Virus record (IMG/VR): IMGVR_UViG_3300032118_002414
Coordinates: 1 to 46,779 of that record
From: a virus
DNA: 46,779 nt
Reading direction: 5' to 3' (one strand)
Shown here: positions 24,290 through 33,359 of the stretch, piece after piece
Position numbering within the stretch: position 1 is the first letter of the stretch
Layout of the letters: the number at the start of each line of letters is the position of its first letter
Notes under the pieces: generated by a model
The model's input: the letters and a program-made list of their open reading frames with translations, nothing else
The model's database searches: none
What the model was told of the DNA's origin: nothing
Made by a program: the position numbers and the translations under genes

Positions 24290-24892
24290 ATGACAGAGCG
24301 ATTTAATCAAACTTGGTGGGATAAAAACCTTGGACAGAAATTTGGAGAGTTCAAGAATTGGATTGGCGACTTTAATGCCGAGTCCAAGGTCTTTGTAAGG
24401 AACCATGTACGTCAACAGGGCTATAAGACCCTGGCGGACTTTGGGTGTGGTCCGGCAACTGAATATTTTGGCTACAAGAACGATGGATACGAAATCCACT
24501 ATATGGGGATTGATTCCTCCTGGGTGCTATATAGCCACGCCACAAGTCAGGGTGTGCCCGTGTTGCACTCTGCCGTTGAGGAAGTTCCAGTTCCAGACTC
24601 TTCGTTTGACGTATCCTTCTCCAGACATGTTCTGGAGCACTTGCCCACATTCAGAGAATGCCTTGGGGAAATGATTCGTACCGGCAAGAAGGAAGTTATA
24701 AATATCTTCTTCATCGAGCCAACAGAAGAGGCAGAGAAAATTGACTTCTTTGTGCCAGACCAACTCTATCATAACAGGTATAACAAAAAGGACATAGAAA
24801 GCTTTTGTCTTGCAAATCCAAAGGTTCTTTCTCTTCGCTGGGAAAGAGTCAACACAAAAGAAACTGTCCTGTTCCTGTCCCTAAAGGAATAA
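24290..24892 (+). CDS. SAM-dependent methyltransferase, class I (200 aa)
   Basis: ATG 24290 (MTERFNQTWWDKNLG) lies two bases after the previous stop; the longer frame overlaps that gene. Motif I of class I methyltransferases is LADFGCGPATEYF (about residues 46-58), followed by YMGIDSSWVLY, the acidic residue of strand two, and then SFDVSFSRHVLEHLPTF, typical of Methyltransf_11 proteins. It transfers a methyl group from S-adenosylmethionine; sugar O-methylation is an inference from the neighbouring genes. It stops one base before the GT6 gene. Confidence 0.85.
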   Translation: MTERFNQTWWDKNLGQKFGEFKNWIGDFNAESKVFVRNHVRQQGYKTLADFGCGPATEYFGYKNDGYEIHYMGIDSSWVLYSHATSQGVPVLHSAVEEVPVPDSSFDVSFSRHVLEHLPTFRECLGEMIRTGKKEVINIFFIEPTEEAEKIDFFVPDQLYHNRYNKKDIESFCLANPKVLSLRWERVNTKETVLFLSLKE

Positions 24893-24893
24893 A

Positions 24894-25598
24894 ATGTCCC
24901 ACAAAATTGGCTTGTTGGTAATTGCAACCAACAAGTATATTCAGTTTGTTCCTCCTCTTTGGGAATCGGTCAAAAAGCACTTTCTAATAGATCAGGATGT
25001 CACAATGTTTGTCTTTACCGACAAGGGAGACGAACTGAGAAGTATGATTGGACAGGAATCTCAGATAGAGATTTTGGCCCAACAACACATGGCCTGGCCA
25101 GGTTCGACCCTTTTCAGATATAACATCTTCAACTCTGCCTCCTCCGCCCTGGAGAAGATGGACTATCTTTTTTATTGTGATGCGGACATGTTGTTTGTTG
25201 ACTCCGTGGGAGCAGAAATACTTGGGGATCGCGTTGGAACGATCCACCCCGGGTTCTTTGACAAGCCCAGGGCGGCGTTCACATATGAAACGAATCGAGC
25301 CTCCAAGGCTTTTGTAGCGCCCTCAGAGGGTAGCGTGTATTATGCCGGGGGATTCAACGGGGGCAACAAGACCGAATATCTTCAAATGTGCAAGGTTCTT
25401 TCCGATAATATTGCGGCCGACTACAGGCATGGGACCATAGCCGTGTGGCATGACGAGTCACACCTGAACAGGTATTTTATAGATAACCCACCTACGGTAT
25501 CCTTGTCGCCAAGTTATTGCTATCCTGAATCATGGGACTTGGCCTTTACGAAAAGACTCTTAGCCTTGGACAAAAACCACAAGGAGATGCGGGCATGA
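24894..25598 (+). CDS. Family 6 (ABO blood-group type) glycosyltransferase
   Basis: The 234-aa protein carries the GT6 signatures: GLLVIATNKYIQFVPPLWES at the start, YLFYCDADMLFVD with D96-A97-D98, YYAGGFNGG (139-147), and WHDESHLNRYF (185-195), which corresponds to the acidic active-site motif of human A/B transferases; Glu188 is the equivalent of their catalytic Glu. GT6 enzymes transfer Gal or GalNAc alpha-1,3 to a galactose, often a fucosylated one, with retention. The D-x-D, as in vertebrate enzymes, points to metal dependence. It lacks the vertebrate N-terminal membrane anchor. The same cluster makes GDP-fucose and probably UDP-Gal/GalNAc. Coupled by ATGA to the next gene. Confidence 0.85.
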   Translation: MSHKIGLLVIATNKYIQFVPPLWESVKKHFLIDQDVTMFVFTDKGDELRSMIGQESQIEILAQQHMAWPGSTLFRYNIFNSASSALEKMDYLFYCDADMLFVDSVGAEILGDRVGTIHPGFFDKPRAAFTYETNRASKAFVAPSEGSVYYAGGFNGGNKTEYLQMCKVLSDNIAADYRHGTIAVWHDESHLNRYFIDNPPTVSLSPSYCYPESWDLAFTKRLLALDKNHKEMRA

Positions 25599-26434
25599 AA
25601 ATTTTGGTATTGGGTGGTAATGGAATGCTTGGTCATGTGGTTGTGAAGTATCTTGTTTCTATGAATCATAATGTCACGTTTACTGTCAGGGATGAGGTTC
25701 CACGTTGGATGCCTCTTACAAAAGCCGTTGGAATAATGAAATTTAATGCCACCGGCAAGATCCCGGACTTAACAGGATATGACTGGGTTATAAATTGCAT
25801 TGGAAATATCAAGCAAAAGACAATATTAAAGCCTATTGATTTTTATCAAATCAATTCGATCTTTCCTTGGAAGCTTGCCCTCGCCTGTAAGAAGGCGACA
25901 GTAAAGATGGTTCATGTTTCTAGTGACTGTGTGTTCTCTGGTACAAAGCCCGCGCCGGAGGAATATAGTCCGATGGACAAACTTGATGCCGACGATGATT
26001 ATGGCATGTCAAAAGCCCTTGGAGAATGTTCTGAGGCTGTTGTCATTAGGACCAGTATTATTGGACCTTCTGAGATTCCTTATGGATTATTTGAGTGGTT
26101 TAGAGCACAAAAGTATGAAGTGACCGGATACAACAATCATATTTGGTCAGGTGTTACGACTCTTTTTCTGGCGCAGTTTATTGAAAAATTAATAACAAGC
26201 TCGGATCTTCTCCTGCCGGAGGAAGGCGGGCTTATTCAGTTAGCTTCTGGGCCAGTTACAAAGTTAATGCTTCTTGCACTCATAAATGACGTTTTTGACC
26301 TTAAACGGGTCATTAATGAAACTCCGGCACCAGTTGCCATCAACAGAACTTTGGTACCTAGCGTCAAACTTGCCCCAGACATTCACTCCCAATTGGTAGA
26401 GCTTAGAAATTGGATGGCGGTAAACAATGAGTAA
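25595..26434 (+). CDS. RmlD-like SDR sugar-nucleotide reductase (279 aa)
   Basis: ATG 25595 overlaps the GT6 stop (ATGA) and gives MKILVLGGNGMLGHVV, the NAD(P)-binding motif of RmlD-like reductases. VHVSSDCVFSG and DDYGMSKALGE provide the Ser and the Tyr-x-x-x-Lys pair, and NHIWSGVTTLFLAQ is the substrate-side region typical of the family. RmlD itself reduces dTDP-4-keto-rhamnose; other members act on UDP-2-acetamido sugars. No RmlA, B or C is visible here, so a reductase paired with the CapD/PseB-like protein is at least as likely. Ends with an eight-base overlap with the next gene. Confidence 0.8.
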   Translation: MKILVLGGNGMLGHVVVKYLVSMNHNVTFTVRDEVPRWMPLTKAVGIMKFNATGKIPDLTGYDWVINCIGNIKQKTILKPIDFYQINSIFPWKLALACKKATVKMVHVSSDCVFSGTKPAPEEYSPMDKLDADDDYGMSKALGECSEAVVIRTSIIGPSEIPYGLFEWFRAQKYEVTGYNNHIWSGVTTLFLAQFIEKLITSSDLLLPEEGGLIQLASGPVTKLMLLALINDVFDLKRVINETPAPVAINRTLVPSVKLAPDIHSQLVELRNWMAVNNE

Positions 26435-27314
26435 TAAATTAGTAAAAATCTATAGTGTTCACTATAATCGCCCAGAGTTTATCAGGTGGCAGATAATGTG
26501 TCTTAACAAATTTCTCAAGGATACCTTTGAGTATATCGTTATAAATAACGCCAGAGAGCAGGCAATGAGAGATCAAATAACTCTCACGGCAGACTCCCTT
26601 GAGGTGTCTGTTATTCACACTCACTCTGACACGCCTTTTCACCTTGCGGGCAAACACCACGCAGATTCTCTAAACTCCGTGTGGAAAAGCCACATGACCA
26701 AGGACAAGGGCTGTTATGTGATGTTTATGGACGGTGACTGCTTTCTGGTTGCTCCATTCTCGGTGAATGAGTACATGGCCGGAGATGTAACCTTTGGGGG
26801 CTCTAAGCAACAAAGGGACCACATTTATCACTATCTGACTCCAGTGATTGTCATGGCGAACATTGACCTTCTTCCAGAACCAGAAATAATCAACTGGGAA
26901 GGTATCGGAATAAACAATACCAGACTTGATACCGGCGGAGGTCTACACCTGTACCTGGAAAAATATCCAGAAGTAAAGGCCAAGATTAAAGCCATGCACA
27001 ACACCTGGCACATCAAGCCAGAGAACAAGAACATGCACTGTCTTCCCGATAGTCTTGTGGCCGAGTACGATCCCGAGTATCACCTGGAGTTTTTTGGTAA
27101 TGAGTTTCTTCACTACTGTCGGTCTAGCAATTGGGACCATCAGGCGGCGGCACATCATCAGGCAAAGTCCGATTTCGTAGGCAAGTTTATCAACAATGCA
27201 ATTCAGGCAGCTTACGACAATCCTCTGCTTAGTGGCAAGTTTGGGGAAAAAGCCAAGGAACATAACTTCCAGATTCCAATCGACACATATTTTGGATGGG
27301 GGAAGTGGTCTTGA
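26427..27314 (+). CDS. Glycosyltransferase-like protein, GT-A type (295 aa)
   Basis: ATG 26427 starts eight bases inside the previous gene. KIYSVHYNRPEFIRWQ and CYVMFMDGDCFLVAPF (D-x-D-like DGD around residues 101-103) point to a GT-A fold. LDTGGGLHLYL and a His-rich section near the end could line the acceptor site. There is no clear CAZy family by eye and no membrane segment. Position in the glycan cluster supports a transferase. It ends just inside the next gene. Confidence 0.65.
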   Translation: MSNKLVKIYSVHYNRPEFIRWQIMCLNKFLKDTFEYIVINNAREQAMRDQITLTADSLEVSVIHTHSDTPFHLAGKHHADSLNSVWKSHMTKDKGCYVMFMDGDCFLVAPFSVNEYMAGDVTFGGSKQQRDHIYHYLTPVIVMANIDLLPEPEIINWEGIGINNTRLDTGGGLHLYLEKYPEVKAKIKAMHNTWHIKPENKNMHCLPDSLVAEYDPEYHLEFFGNEFLHYCRSSNWDHQAAAHHQAKSDFVGKFINNAIQAAYDNPLLSGKFGEKAKEHNFQIPIDTYFGWGKWS

Positions 27315-28339
27315 GATTCAATGATGAATGTTCGGTAATTTCCGAAAAGAAACTATTGATTTTCGGCGGGGCCGGTTCCTTGGGAAACTGTCTTGTTGAC
27401 TACTATAAAGACATTGCTGAAGAAATAATTGTGGTTTCCAGGGATGAGGCAAAGCACTGGGAACTCAAAAACAAATTCAAGATATCAAATCTTAAAACCA
27501 TTATATGCGATGTTCGTGACCCAAGAAGGGTCTCTCAGATTCTCAGGTCTGAAAATCCAACAAATATCATTATTGCTCAGGCGCTAAAACAGGTAGACAC
27601 CTGCGAGAATCAACCTTCCGAGTCCATAGATACCAATATTTTGGGTGTTCGAAACATTATCGACGCAATAGAAGAAAACTCGTTTCGTCAAGACAACAAG
27701 ATAGAAAACGTTTGTTTCGTGTCCACCGACAAGGCATGTAACCCTATCAACGTCTATGGAATGTGCAAGAGCATTTCCGAGAAGATGATTTCGGCTGTCG
27801 CCAAGAACAATACCGTAAAATACGTTACCACCAGGTATGGTAACGTTATTTCTTCCAAGGGCAGCATCGTTCCACTATTTCTTAAACAGTCTAAAGAAAA
27901 TAAGTCCTTCACCGTTACTGACCCCGAGATGACCAGGTTTATGATGCTTCTGGAGGAGTCCGTCAGACTTATTGATACCGCAATGACGTATGGAAATTCT
28001 GGCAGTTTGTGGATTCCAAAGCTAGACTCATTTAATGTCATGGATCTTGCTATGTTTTTCTCTGAACGGTACAACAAGCCGGTTGAGATTGTTGGGGTAA
28101 GACCGGGAGAAAAGATTCACGAGATTTTAATGAACGAAAGCGAAGACGCCTTTAGGAAAGAGCATTTCCAAACCTTCGTTATAAATCACGGAACAGAAAC
28201 AAGACGACTTGGTGCAATAGAATACTCTTCCAAGGATCACGTTATTTCCCGCGAGGAACTGAAGTCCCGAATGGAAGAATTTTTAGAAAGAGATTCATAT
28301 GTCAAAAATTTTCGAAAAGGTAGTCGTTTGGGGTCATAA
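27311..28339 (+). CDS. CapD/PseB-like UDP-sugar dehydratase (SDR)
   Basis: Start set at TTG 27311 (TTGA overlap, GGGGGAAG just upstream); ATG 27296 is the alternative (347 aa). LLIFGGAGSLGNCL is the cofactor motif. FVSTDKACNPINVYGMCK holds the Ser/Thr, Asp-Lys and Tyr-x-x-x-Lys features of the inverting 4,6-dehydratases of the CapD/FlaA1/PseB group, which act on UDP-GlcNAc as the first step to modified acetamido sugars. DPEMTRFMM and VGVRPGEKIHE are further family motifs. The long transmembrane part of full CapD is absent, so it is soluble as in PseB. Overlaps the next gene by 41 bases. Confidence 0.85.
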   Translation: MRFNDECSVISEKKLLIFGGAGSLGNCLVDYYKDIAEEIIVVSRDEAKHWELKNKFKISNLKTIICDVRDPRRVSQILRSENPTNIIIAQALKQVDTCENQPSESIDTNILGVRNIIDAIEENSFRQDNKIENVCFVSTDKACNPINVYGMCKSISEKMISAVAKNNTVKYVTTRYGNVISSKGSIVPLFLKQSKENKSFTVTDPEMTRFMMLLEESVRLIDTAMTYGNSGSLWIPKLDSFNVMDLAMFFSERYNKPVEIVGVRPGEKIHEILMNESEDAFRKEHFQTFVINHGTETRRLGAIEYSSKDHVISREELKSRMEEFLERDSYVKNFRKGSRLGS

Positions 28340-29237
28340 GCTAAGAGACGCCAGAACCTCCAATACCTTTGCCTTCATCCATGATTCTTGGTATCGCACT
28401 TTCAAGTACATGGGGTATGATGTTCTGTGGCTAGATAACGACGACGACGTTTCACAACTCTCCTTTGAGAATTGTTTGTTCTTTACAGAGGGGCAAGTTG
28501 ACTCAAAAATACCCATTGTTGCTTCTGCCAAATATGTTGTTCACAACTGTAACTTGGATAAATATAGGAAGATTCTTGCAAATGTCCTTAATCTCCAAGT
28601 CTACACTCACGACTGTCTGTCCAGGGACATTAGTCCCATAGATGTCTCCCAGTATGCCTTCTATCAAAAGGAGGCAGATTTCTCTCGGGCGGACCACTGC
28701 TGCGACAATAGGACGATATATCAGCCCTGGGCAACAAACCTCTTGCCGGATGAGATCGACCTGGATAAACCCATTGCCAGCCAATATCCCCGCCAGAAGA
28801 GACTCTTTTGGATAGGAAGCATTATGGGCGGTCCCCACAGAAACGATGATAAAATCTCGGAACTTGTTATAGCATGTAAGGTAGACGGGATTCAGTTCAT
28901 TCACGCAAAGCTCCAGAATGACCTCCAGCCACGGGCTATAGCCGAGTCCTGGATAGCCCCGGCAGTACAGGGTACCTGGCAGGTTGACAAGGGCTATGTG
29001 CCTTGTAGGGTCTTTAAAAACCTATCCTTCGGGAGGATGACACCAACCAATTCCTTGACGGTCAATACACTCTTTGGGGGAAAACTGCCATATTCCTCAG
29101 ACGTACAAGAAATGTACAAGCTGGGCACAGCCTGGGAAAACAATCCTGACCCAAAGTTGCTCCGCGAGCTTATGCTCCTGGTGAAAGAAAAGCACACGTT
29201 CGTTAACCGGATTAACAATATTTTGAAGGTACTATAA
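28299..29237 (+). CDS. Putative glycosyltransferase, GT-B-like (312 aa)
   Basis: ATG 28299 (MSKIFEKVVVWGHKLRDARTS) lies 41 bases inside the dehydratase gene. KRLFWIGSIMGGPHRNDDK in the middle and FKNLSFGRMTPTNSLTVNTLFGG in the C-terminal half resemble the second Rossmann domain of GT-B enzymes, where the nucleotide sugar binds. There is no clear EX7E or GT family motif, so the assignment rests on layout and neighbours. A role such as fucosyl transfer cannot be shown. Its stop overlaps the next start by one base (TAATG). Confidence 0.55.
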   Translation: MSKIFEKVVVWGHKLRDARTSNTFAFIHDSWYRTFKYMGYDVLWLDNDDDVSQLSFENCLFFTEGQVDSKIPIVASAKYVVHNCNLDKYRKILANVLNLQVYTHDCLSRDISPIDVSQYAFYQKEADFSRADHCCDNRTIYQPWATNLLPDEIDLDKPIASQYPRQKRLFWIGSIMGGPHRNDDKISELVIACKVDGIQFIHAKLQNDLQPRAIAESWIAPAVQGTWQVDKGYVPCRVFKNLSFGRMTPTNSLTVNTLFGGKLPYSSDVQEMYKLGTAWENNPDPKLLRELMLLVKEKHTFVNRINNILKVL

Positions 29238-29914
29238 TGGAAAAATTTGGATATTTTAAACCCTCCGACCCACAGCTTCCGGGTTTGAAATTTGGAAACT
29301 GGGGTTCTAGACCTTATGAGTATTTTTGGACCGCCATGGTACACAACGTTAAGAATCAGGACATTCTTGACATTGGTACCGGATTACCCTCGGAGCACAA
29401 CTGGCATGAGTTTGTCAGGGATCAACTAAAGCCCTCAAGTTATGTTGGTATAGACTTTGACGGCAGGTTAAAGGATGAGGAGATTAATGACGAACACCAC
29501 AAGGTTTTGTGGATGGACGCCACCAGGCTGGAACTAGAAAGCAATTCTATTGACGTTGTTTATTCTATCTCAACTTATGAACATATAGATAATCTCCCGG
29601 CCTTCGTTTCCATTCTGGAAGAGTGTCACAGGGTTCTTCGTCCGGGTGGAAAAATGATTGTAACCCTGGATGAATATTGGGATTGGAAAAGGCAAGACTG
29701 CCTGCCGTGGAACGAGCTTGAGCGTGCTTATGTGAGGTCTGGAAAAAGATTTCAAGAACGCTCTTATGGTATGCGCGATTTCGCGAACGACATAGCACAT
29801 ATATTTAAACCTCTTGGTGAAGTTCCCGTCAAGAATAATGCGGATGGTTCCTTGCTCTACAGTCCGACATATAATGACTGCATTAGTTATGGTATTTTTG
29901 AGGTAGTAAAATGA
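29237..29914 (+). CDS. SAM-dependent methyltransferase, class I (225 aa)
   Basis: ILDIGTGLPSEHNW is motif I (about residues 40-53), YVGIDFDGRLKDEE provides the acidic end of strand two, and VVYSISTYEHIDN with RPGGKMIVTLDEYWDW shows the typical Methyltransf_11 C-terminal strands. It is the second methyltransferase of the glycan block and precedes the GDP-fucose synthesis gene by ATGA coupling. The likely substrate is a sugar hydroxyl or another glycan-linked group (inference). Complete, with no missing motif. Confidence 0.85.
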   Translation: MEKFGYFKPSDPQLPGLKFGNWGSRPYEYFWTAMVHNVKNQDILDIGTGLPSEHNWHEFVRDQLKPSSYVGIDFDGRLKDEEINDEHHKVLWMDATRLELESNSIDVVYSISTYEHIDNLPAFVSILEECHRVLRPGGKMIVTLDEYWDWKRQDCLPWNELERAYVRSGKRFQERSYGMRDFANDIAHIFKPLGEVPVKNNADGSLLYSPTYNDCISYGIFEVVK

Positions 29915-31920
29915 AGATTCTCTTGACTGGTGGGACTGGAATGGTCGGAAAGAACATTCTAGAGCATCCGCGAGCCAAGGAACACGAAATTCATGCCCCA
30001 TCTCACAAGGAGATGGATCTTTTAGATTTCAAACAAGTAACGGAAGTTATTGACAGCATCAAACCAGACCTGATTATACACACAGCAGGACTGGTAGGTG
30101 GCATTCAGGCGAACCGCAGCGCCATGTTTGATTTTATGATGGACAATATTACGATGGGGTTAAACGTTGTCCGCGCCGCAAAACAACTAAAGATTGCAAA
30201 ATTAATCAATCTTGGGTCAACTTGCATGTATCCCAAGGAAGCCCCACAGCCGATGAGAGAAGAACATCTCTTTAGTGGTCCACTGGAGCCAACAAACGAA
30301 GGGTACGCAATAGCTAAGAATGCCGTTCAGCGGGCATGTCAATACGCCTCTCTTGAAAAGAACGTGCTGTATAAAACTTATATTCCATGTAACCTGTTTG
30401 GAAGATGGGATCATTATGACTTGGAAAAGAGTCATCTGTTGCCAGCAATTATTAAAAAGGTACATGAGGCAGTTAAGAAGCTGGAAACCCAACCGGAAGC
30501 TAAAATTGAAATCTGGGGCACTGGTAGTCCGCGAAGAGAGTTCATGGACGCCGCCGATCTTGCAGACTTCATCTTTTTCTCACTTGATAAATTTGAGGAC
30601 GTGCCGGACGTTATAAATGTTTCTATCGGCAAAGACCTTAGCATTTCTGAGCTTTACAACAAGATAAAAAACATCATTGCAGGTGATAGTGCAAAGAAAA
30701 TCAAGTTTACTCAAAATCTAAACAAGCCAGATGGCATGTATCGTAAACTCTCGGACGTGTCAAAGCAGACAAAGTTGGGTTGGGCTCCTAAAATTAGCTT
30801 TGAAGATTCGGTCAAAAGGGCTTATTCCTTTTTTATAGAAACCGAAGGAAAAAATACAAACGTGAGCGCAGTTTCAAAACCAAAAAGAAAAATAGCTCTA
30901 ATAACCGGAGTTGCCGGACAGGATGGCAGTTATCTTGCCGAGTTCTTGCTTAACAACAACTATCTTGTTGTTGGAATGTTAAGGAGAAACTCACAAGCGA
31001 ACCATCCGTGGTTTCGGCCAATTTTAGAACACGAACACTTTATACCCGTTAATGGCAACATGCAGGATTCAAGTTCCTTGTGGAAAATTCTTGAGGAATA
31101 TAAGCCGGACGAGATTTATAATCTCGCAGCACAATCTCACGTTAGGGTGAGCTTTGATTGCCCGGAGGAGACATTTGATGTTATCGCCATGGGTACCCTT
31201 AGACTGTTGAACGCCGCCAGGATGCTGGTTCCCAACGCAAGGATCTACCAGGCGGGTTCTTCTGAGCAGTTCGGGTTTAATCCTGAGCACCCACAAAATG
31301 AGAAAACCGCCTTTATGCCTGCGAGCCCATATGCTTGCGCAAAGGTCGCCGCTCACAATATTTGTGTTAATTACCGTGAAGCCTACAAGATGTTTATTTC
31401 AGTTGGCTTGCTCCACAATCACGAGTCCCCTCGTCGCGGAGAAAACTTCGTAACAAGGAAAATAACAAAGGCAGTTGCCAATATTAAAGTTGGGACACAG
31501 AGCAAGCTTCTGCTTGGAAATCTTGATGCCAAAAGAGATTGGGGCTATGCCAAGGAATATGTTGAGTTAATGTGGAAGATGCTGCAACATCCCAGTGCAG
31601 AAGATTTTGTTATTGCCACCGGGGAAAGTCACTCTGTTCAAGAGTTTGTTGAGGCGGTTTTTCAAGAGGCCGGACTGGACTGGAAGAAGTATGTCGAATT
31701 TGATCCAACCCAAATACGTCCCCATGAGGTTACACACCTTGAGGGAAATGCCTCAAAGGCAAGGGCTCTGCTAGGGTGGGAACCAAAGGTCAAATTTAAG
31801 GACCTTGCTAACATTATGTACAATTATGATCTAATAGAAACCATAAAATTTAGACTTACCGAAGAAAGACAGCGTAAACTACTGGAAGAACTCCGGTTTG
31901 AAAAGGACGAAACAAAATGA
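29911..31920 (+). CDS. Fused GDP-L-fucose synthase and GDP-mannose 4,6-dehydratase
   Basis: This 669-aa protein joins two enzymes usually encoded separately. Residues 1-310 are a GDP-L-fucose synthase (Fcl): LLTGGTGMVG, LGSTCMY with Ser103, YAIAK with Tyr132 and Lys136, and NLFGRWD followed by KSH with His175. After a linker (311-326), residues 327-669 are a GDP-mannose 4,6-dehydratase (Gmd): ITGVAGQDGSYLAE, GSSEQFG with Glu452, SPYACAK with Tyr474 and Lys478, and SPRRGENFVTRKI. Together they turn GDP-mannose into GDP-L-fucose. The order is Fcl then Gmd, opposite to the reaction order. All catalytic residues I can place are present. Coupled by ATGA on both sides. Confidence 0.9.
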   Translation: MKILLTGGTGMVGKNILEHPRAKEHEIHAPSHKEMDLLDFKQVTEVIDSIKPDLIIHTAGLVGGIQANRSAMFDFMMDNITMGLNVVRAAKQLKIAKLINLGSTCMYPKEAPQPMREEHLFSGPLEPTNEGYAIAKNAVQRACQYASLEKNVLYKTYIPCNLFGRWDHYDLEKSHLLPAIIKKVHEAVKKLETQPEAKIEIWGTGSPRREFMDAADLADFIFFSLDKFEDVPDVINVSIGKDLSISELYNKIKNIIAGDSAKKIKFTQNLNKPDGMYRKLSDVSKQTKLGWAPKISFEDSVKRAYSFFIETEGKNTNVSAVSKPKRKIALITGVAGQDGSYLAEFLLNNNYLVVGMLRRNSQANHPWFRPILEHEHFIPVNGNMQDSSSLWKILEEYKPDEIYNLAAQSHVRVSFDCPEETFDVIAMGTLRLLNAARMLVPNARIYQAGSSEQFGFNPEHPQNEKTAFMPASPYACAKVAAHNICVNYREAYKMFISVGLLHNHESPRRGENFVTRKITKAVANIKVGTQSKLLLGNLDAKRDWGYAKEYVELMWKMLQHPSAEDFVIATGESHSVQEFVEAVFQEAGLDWKKYVEFDPTQIRPHEVTHLEGNASKARALLGWEPKVKFKDLANIMYNYDLIETIKFRLTEERQRKLLEELRFEKDETK

Positions 31921-33359
31921 CAGGATTTGATCCAGGCCAACTTCAGGTTGAATTACCAAAAAAGAAATATAAAATCTTGACTCTGTGCGATCATCCACTT
32001 TCAACCTCGGGCGTGGGCGTGCAGGCGGGTCTTTTGTTTAATGGCCTACTGGCAACTGGCAAATATAAATTTGTTTGTCTTGGTGGTGCCCAGAAGCACT
32101 CCGACTATAAAATTATGCAACCGAACGCCGATATCATCATCAAGCCTGTTGATGGTTTTGGAACCAAGGAGCAAGTAAGGCAGCTTTTGCTTACTGAAAA
32201 GCCTGATGCCCTCTTCTTGTTTACGGACCCAAGACAGTTTATGTGGGTTTGGGAAATGGCAGACGAAATAAGACAAATTTGCCCAATCACCTACTGGCAC
32301 GTTTGGGACAATGGACCATACCCAGCATTTAACAAAATTTGGTACGACTCTACAGACCTCATCAACTGTCTTGCTTGGAAAACCTACGAACTGGTTAACC
32401 CTCACTATCCACAAATCTCCCACTATATTCCACATGCGTTTCCGAAAGACGCCTACTTCCCCATGCCGGAGCAAGAGGTAAAAGCTATCTCGGTTGAGAA
32501 GTTTGGCAACAAGGCAGACTGGTTCAAGGTTCTGTGGGTAAACAGAAACGCCACAAGAAAGCTTGGCGCTGACGTTATTTCGTGCTTTAGCGATTTTCTA
32601 GACGTACTTGAGAAAAAACACGGACACCGTAAGGCGTTGCTCATCATGCACACGGACCCCTTTGACATTGAGGGGGCTAATTTAGTAGAGGTAAGTAATC
32701 TCTATAATCTTCGTGATCACGTCATGTTCTCAAATGAGAAGCTTACCCCAAAGGACATGAATCTCATGCACAACCTTTGCGATACTCTAATAAACATTGC
32801 GAAGGCAGAGGGATTTGGACTTTCGACTCTTATTCAGATGATGGTAGGAAAGCCAATCATAGCCCTTGCAACCGGAGGCATGATCAGACAAGTTATTGAT
32901 CACAGAGATGGGACAGAGAATGGCGTTGCGATTCCTCCAGCCTCTCAGCAGCTTGTTGGCTCTCAGATGGTTCCGTATATCTATGAAGATTTTACGAATC
33001 ACCAGCAAGTGGTAGATGCATTTATGAAGATACACAATCTTACTCCAAACGAAAAAGAATATTTCAAAAAGAAGGTGATGGATTACGTAGACTACGAGTT
33101 CAACTACCAAAAGGTCGTAGAGCAGTGGGACGTTACACTTGAAAAATGCATAAAAGACTTCAAGAAGCAAAAACCAAGAACCTGGACCTTTAAGGAGCTT
33201 CAGAATCCAAACCCAACTCCTATTACTCCAGAACAAAAAACCCAAGAGGTTTTTAATCAAAATCAAATCGTCATAGATGCAGAGGTACAGAAACTTCCAA
33301 TGGACATAACTGCCTATTTGATGAAAAATGTTAAGATAACAAGGGCAACGGCAAAATGA
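31917..33359 (+). CDS. GT4-like glycosyltransferase, GT-B fold (480 aa)
   Basis: The protein starts MTGFDPGQLQVELPKKKYKI; CDHPLSTSGVGVQAGLLFNGL has the GVG loop of the N-terminal Rossmann domain. KVLWVNRNATRKLGADV and AKAEGFGLSTLIQMMVGKPIIA (about residues 300-320) mark the donor-binding domain. The second Glu of the GT4 EX7E motif is replaced by Ile (EGFGLSTLI), which may alter catalysis. About 80 extra residues at the C-terminus are Pro/Gln/Lys-rich. Coupled by ATGA to the genes on both sides. Donor unknown; GDP-fucose is only one possibility. Confidence 0.8.
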   Translation: MTGFDPGQLQVELPKKKYKILTLCDHPLSTSGVGVQAGLLFNGLLATGKYKFVCLGGAQKHSDYKIMQPNADIIIKPVDGFGTKEQVRQLLLTEKPDALFLFTDPRQFMWVWEMADEIRQICPITYWHVWDNGPYPAFNKIWYDSTDLINCLAWKTYELVNPHYPQISHYIPHAFPKDAYFPMPEQEVKAISVEKFGNKADWFKVLWVNRNATRKLGADVISCFSDFLDVLEKKHGHRKALLIMHTDPFDIEGANLVEVSNLYNLRDHVMFSNEKLTPKDMNLMHNLCDTLINIAKAEGFGLSTLIQMMVGKPIIALATGGMIRQVIDHRDGTENGVAIPPASQQLVGSQMVPYIYEDFTNHQQVVDAFMKIHNLTPNEKEYFKKKVMDYVDYEFNYQKVVEQWDVTLEKCIKDFKKQKPRTWTFKELQNPNPTPITPEQKTQEVFNQNQIVIDAEVQKLPMDITAYLMKNVKITRATAK

